Below, one piece after another: positions 28,365 to 29,263 of a stretch of 29,263 bases of DNA. The translations under genes were made by a program, and so were the position numbers. The DNA lies in IMG/VR virus record IMGVR_UViG_3300031857_001003, positions 1 to 29,263 of that record; one strand, written 5' to 3'. The notes under the pieces were generated by a model. The model had not been told where the DNA came from, ran no database searches, and saw nothing but the letters and a program-made list of their open reading frames with translations. Numbering within the stretch: the stretch's first letter is position 1; each line of letters opens with the position of its first letter. The DNA is from a virus.

Positions 28365-28984
28365 GGGTCGGTGTTGTGTAGGGTCTTGAGCGCCACCTCC
28401 TGCACCCACCTGGTGAGTTCGATCTCGCAGTGCTCCGGGTCGTGTGGGGCAATCCGGCCTGAGAGCTGTTTGGGCATGGCCTTCAGTAGGGATGCCACCG
28501 CCCCGTCGTGCTCCTGCATGACCCGGCGCACCCAGTCGCCGCTGACCAAACGCCGTTCCTTCTCGGCCTGGGCGATCACCTCGTCACGGGCGCTGGTCAG
28601 ATTCTTGGCTGCCGCGGCATGGATGGCAACCAGGCGCCCTGCATCGGCTCGACCGCCCCGGAGGGCATCGACAGCCAGGTCGTAGGCTGCACGCTCGATT
28701 TGCCGCTGACGCTCGTAGGCGCCCTGTGGCGAGTCGATAGCCGCGGTGGCTGTGTCGATAGGGTTCGAGGCTTCCGCGGGGCGGTAGGGGCCTTCCTGTT
28801 CGATTGTGGTGGGTTCTGGTGGTGGTGGTGTTTCTATGTGTTGCGTCGTGGACTTGGCCCGGATGTTTTTCTTGCGCCAGGCATCGGCGGCCTCGGGACT
28901 ATGCATAGGCATTCCCTTTGCAGCCAGTTGGGTGACGTAGCCGTGCGAAACACCGGCGTGCTTGGCGTATTCCCGTTGGGTCAT
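28352..28984 (-). CDS. terS: Terminase small subunit, Nu1-like
   Basis: 210 residues from ATG 28984 (ATGA overlap with the upstream gene); longer in-frame starts run through that gene. MTQREYAKHAGVSHGYVTQL is an N-terminal winged/HTH module like the Nu1-type DNA-binding domain, followed by an alanine-rich linker and a helical oligomerisation region (YERQRQIERAAYDLAVDALR, then SARDEVIAQAEKERR). Small subunits of this family bind cos and recruit TerL. It is the second gene from the right end, the place where cosB-type sites usually lie. Some phages use this fold for other HTH proteins, but the gene order is decisive. Confidence 0.85.
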   Translation of the reverse strand: MTQREYAKHAGVSHGYVTQLAAKGMPMHSPEAADAWRKKNIRAKSTTQHIETPPPPEPTTIEQEGPYRPAEASNPIDTATAAIDSPQGAYERQRQIERAAYDLAVDALRGGRADAGRLVAIHAAAAKNLTSARDEVIAQAEKERRLVSGDWVRRVMQEHDGAVASLLKAMPKQLSGRIAPHDPEHCEIELTRWVQEVALKTLHNTDPWKS

Positions 28985-29208
28985 GGCTTCAAGGCTCCCA
29001 GGATCTCGGGAGGTAGCATCGAATTGGGCACGGTCGAAGCGTACTGCAAAGCCCGGAAAACACCGTCGCGCCTGCTGTCCTGCGGGTTGGGCACGCAATA
29101 GCTGGCCAGTTGCTCCGGTGGGGTGCCACGTTTCATGAGGCGAATGAACCAGGCCACGTTTGCAACACCGTATTGATCCACCAGGAACTGTATGTGTGTT
29201 GAATGCAT
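28981..29208 (-). CDS. 75-residue protein at the right end, unknown
   Basis: Starts at ATG 29208 and overlaps the TerS start (ATGA). It begins MHSTHIQFLVDQYGVANVAW and has FIRLMKRGTPPEQLASYCVP and a helical end. The first gene after the putative cos end. No known domain; it might help packaging or be an HNH-free remnant of a packaging gene, but nothing supports a specific role. Confidence 0.65.
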   Translation of the reverse strand: MHSTHIQFLVDQYGVANVAWFIRLMKRGTPPEQLASYCVPNPQDSRRDGVFRALQYASTVPNSMLPPEILGALKP

Positions 29209-29248
29209 AGATATTGTTTTTTGTGCTTGATCACACAGAACGATAGGG

Positions 29249-29262
29249 GTCTCGCGTTCACC
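29249..29262. repeat. Right terminal direct repeat, probable filled-in cos end
   Basis: Identical 14 bases to 2-15, followed by a single A at the last position. It lies 40 bases upstream of the first gene of the terminase block. If the ends are cohesive, joining them gives an uninterrupted intergenic region between the HTH gene at the left and the 75-residue gene at the right. Confidence 0.55.
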
Positions 29263-29263
29263 A

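Noticed and set aside
1-29263. tRNA, rRNA, integrase, transposase or insertion sequence
   Set aside because: No cloverleaf, rRNA motif, tyrosine/serine recombinase signature or DDE transposase was seen on either strand.

Overview
The window looks like one complete small tailed-phage genome in linear form. All supported genes lie on the minus strand and are tightly packed, with many 4-base ATGA or GTGA stop/start overlaps. A 14-base sequence at positions 2-15 recurs at 29249-29262, one base in from each end. This, with a lambda-type (GpA family) terminase gene set right beside the end, suggests a cos-packaged siphovirus whose unit genome would be about 29,247 bp. There is no integrase, repressor, DNA polymerase or primase. 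The host cannot be named from sequence alone. A holin, a lipoprotein-like lysis gene and a lytic transglycosylase suggest a Gram-negative host, and many starts have CA-rich, Shine-Dalgarno-free leaders.

Reading in the direction of transcription (right to left): 29.2-24.5 kb holds a small gene, small and large terminase, a connector-sized unknown and the portal. At 24.5-21.6 kb there is a ClpP-type prohead protease fused to the major capsid protein, followed by small virion proteins. At 21.6-18.4 kb lie a fibre with a self-cleaving S74 chaperone, a fibre-associated protein, and a holin/spanin-like lysis cluster with two genes overlapping out of frame. At 18.4-10.05 kb are head-tail connectors, tail terminator, tail tube, assembly chaperone, a short tape measure, two tandem paralogues and a 902-residue protein, probably tail tip or adsorption. 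A hairpin at 9983-10010 separates this block from the rest.

From 9.9 kb to 31 bp is the lysis/early/replication block: two small unknown genes, a mini lytic transglycosylase, a RAMP-like protein of unknown function, a RuvC-type resolvase between two small ribbon-helix-helix-like proteins, a run of coiled-coil genes, an SSB-like protein, a PD-(D/E)XK nuclease, a sigma-region-4/alpha-CTD-like regulator, a DEDDy exonuclease, a helicase loader, a DnaB-like helicase and a small HTH protein.

The most unusual feature is in the two gaps that flank the RAMP-like gene (8015-8208 and 8794-9019). Each gap holds two copies of a roughly 90-nt element. On the transcribed strand each element is an array of 10 or 11 GGCNN pentamers (strict 5-nt period), then a hairpin with a conserved GCGG-containing loop and compensatory stem changes, then a short U-run. 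Eleven triplets with 2-nt spacers beside a terminator is the geometry of a TRAP (trp RNA-binding attenuation protein) site, but with GGC in place of GAG/UAG. I know of no described phage element of this kind.
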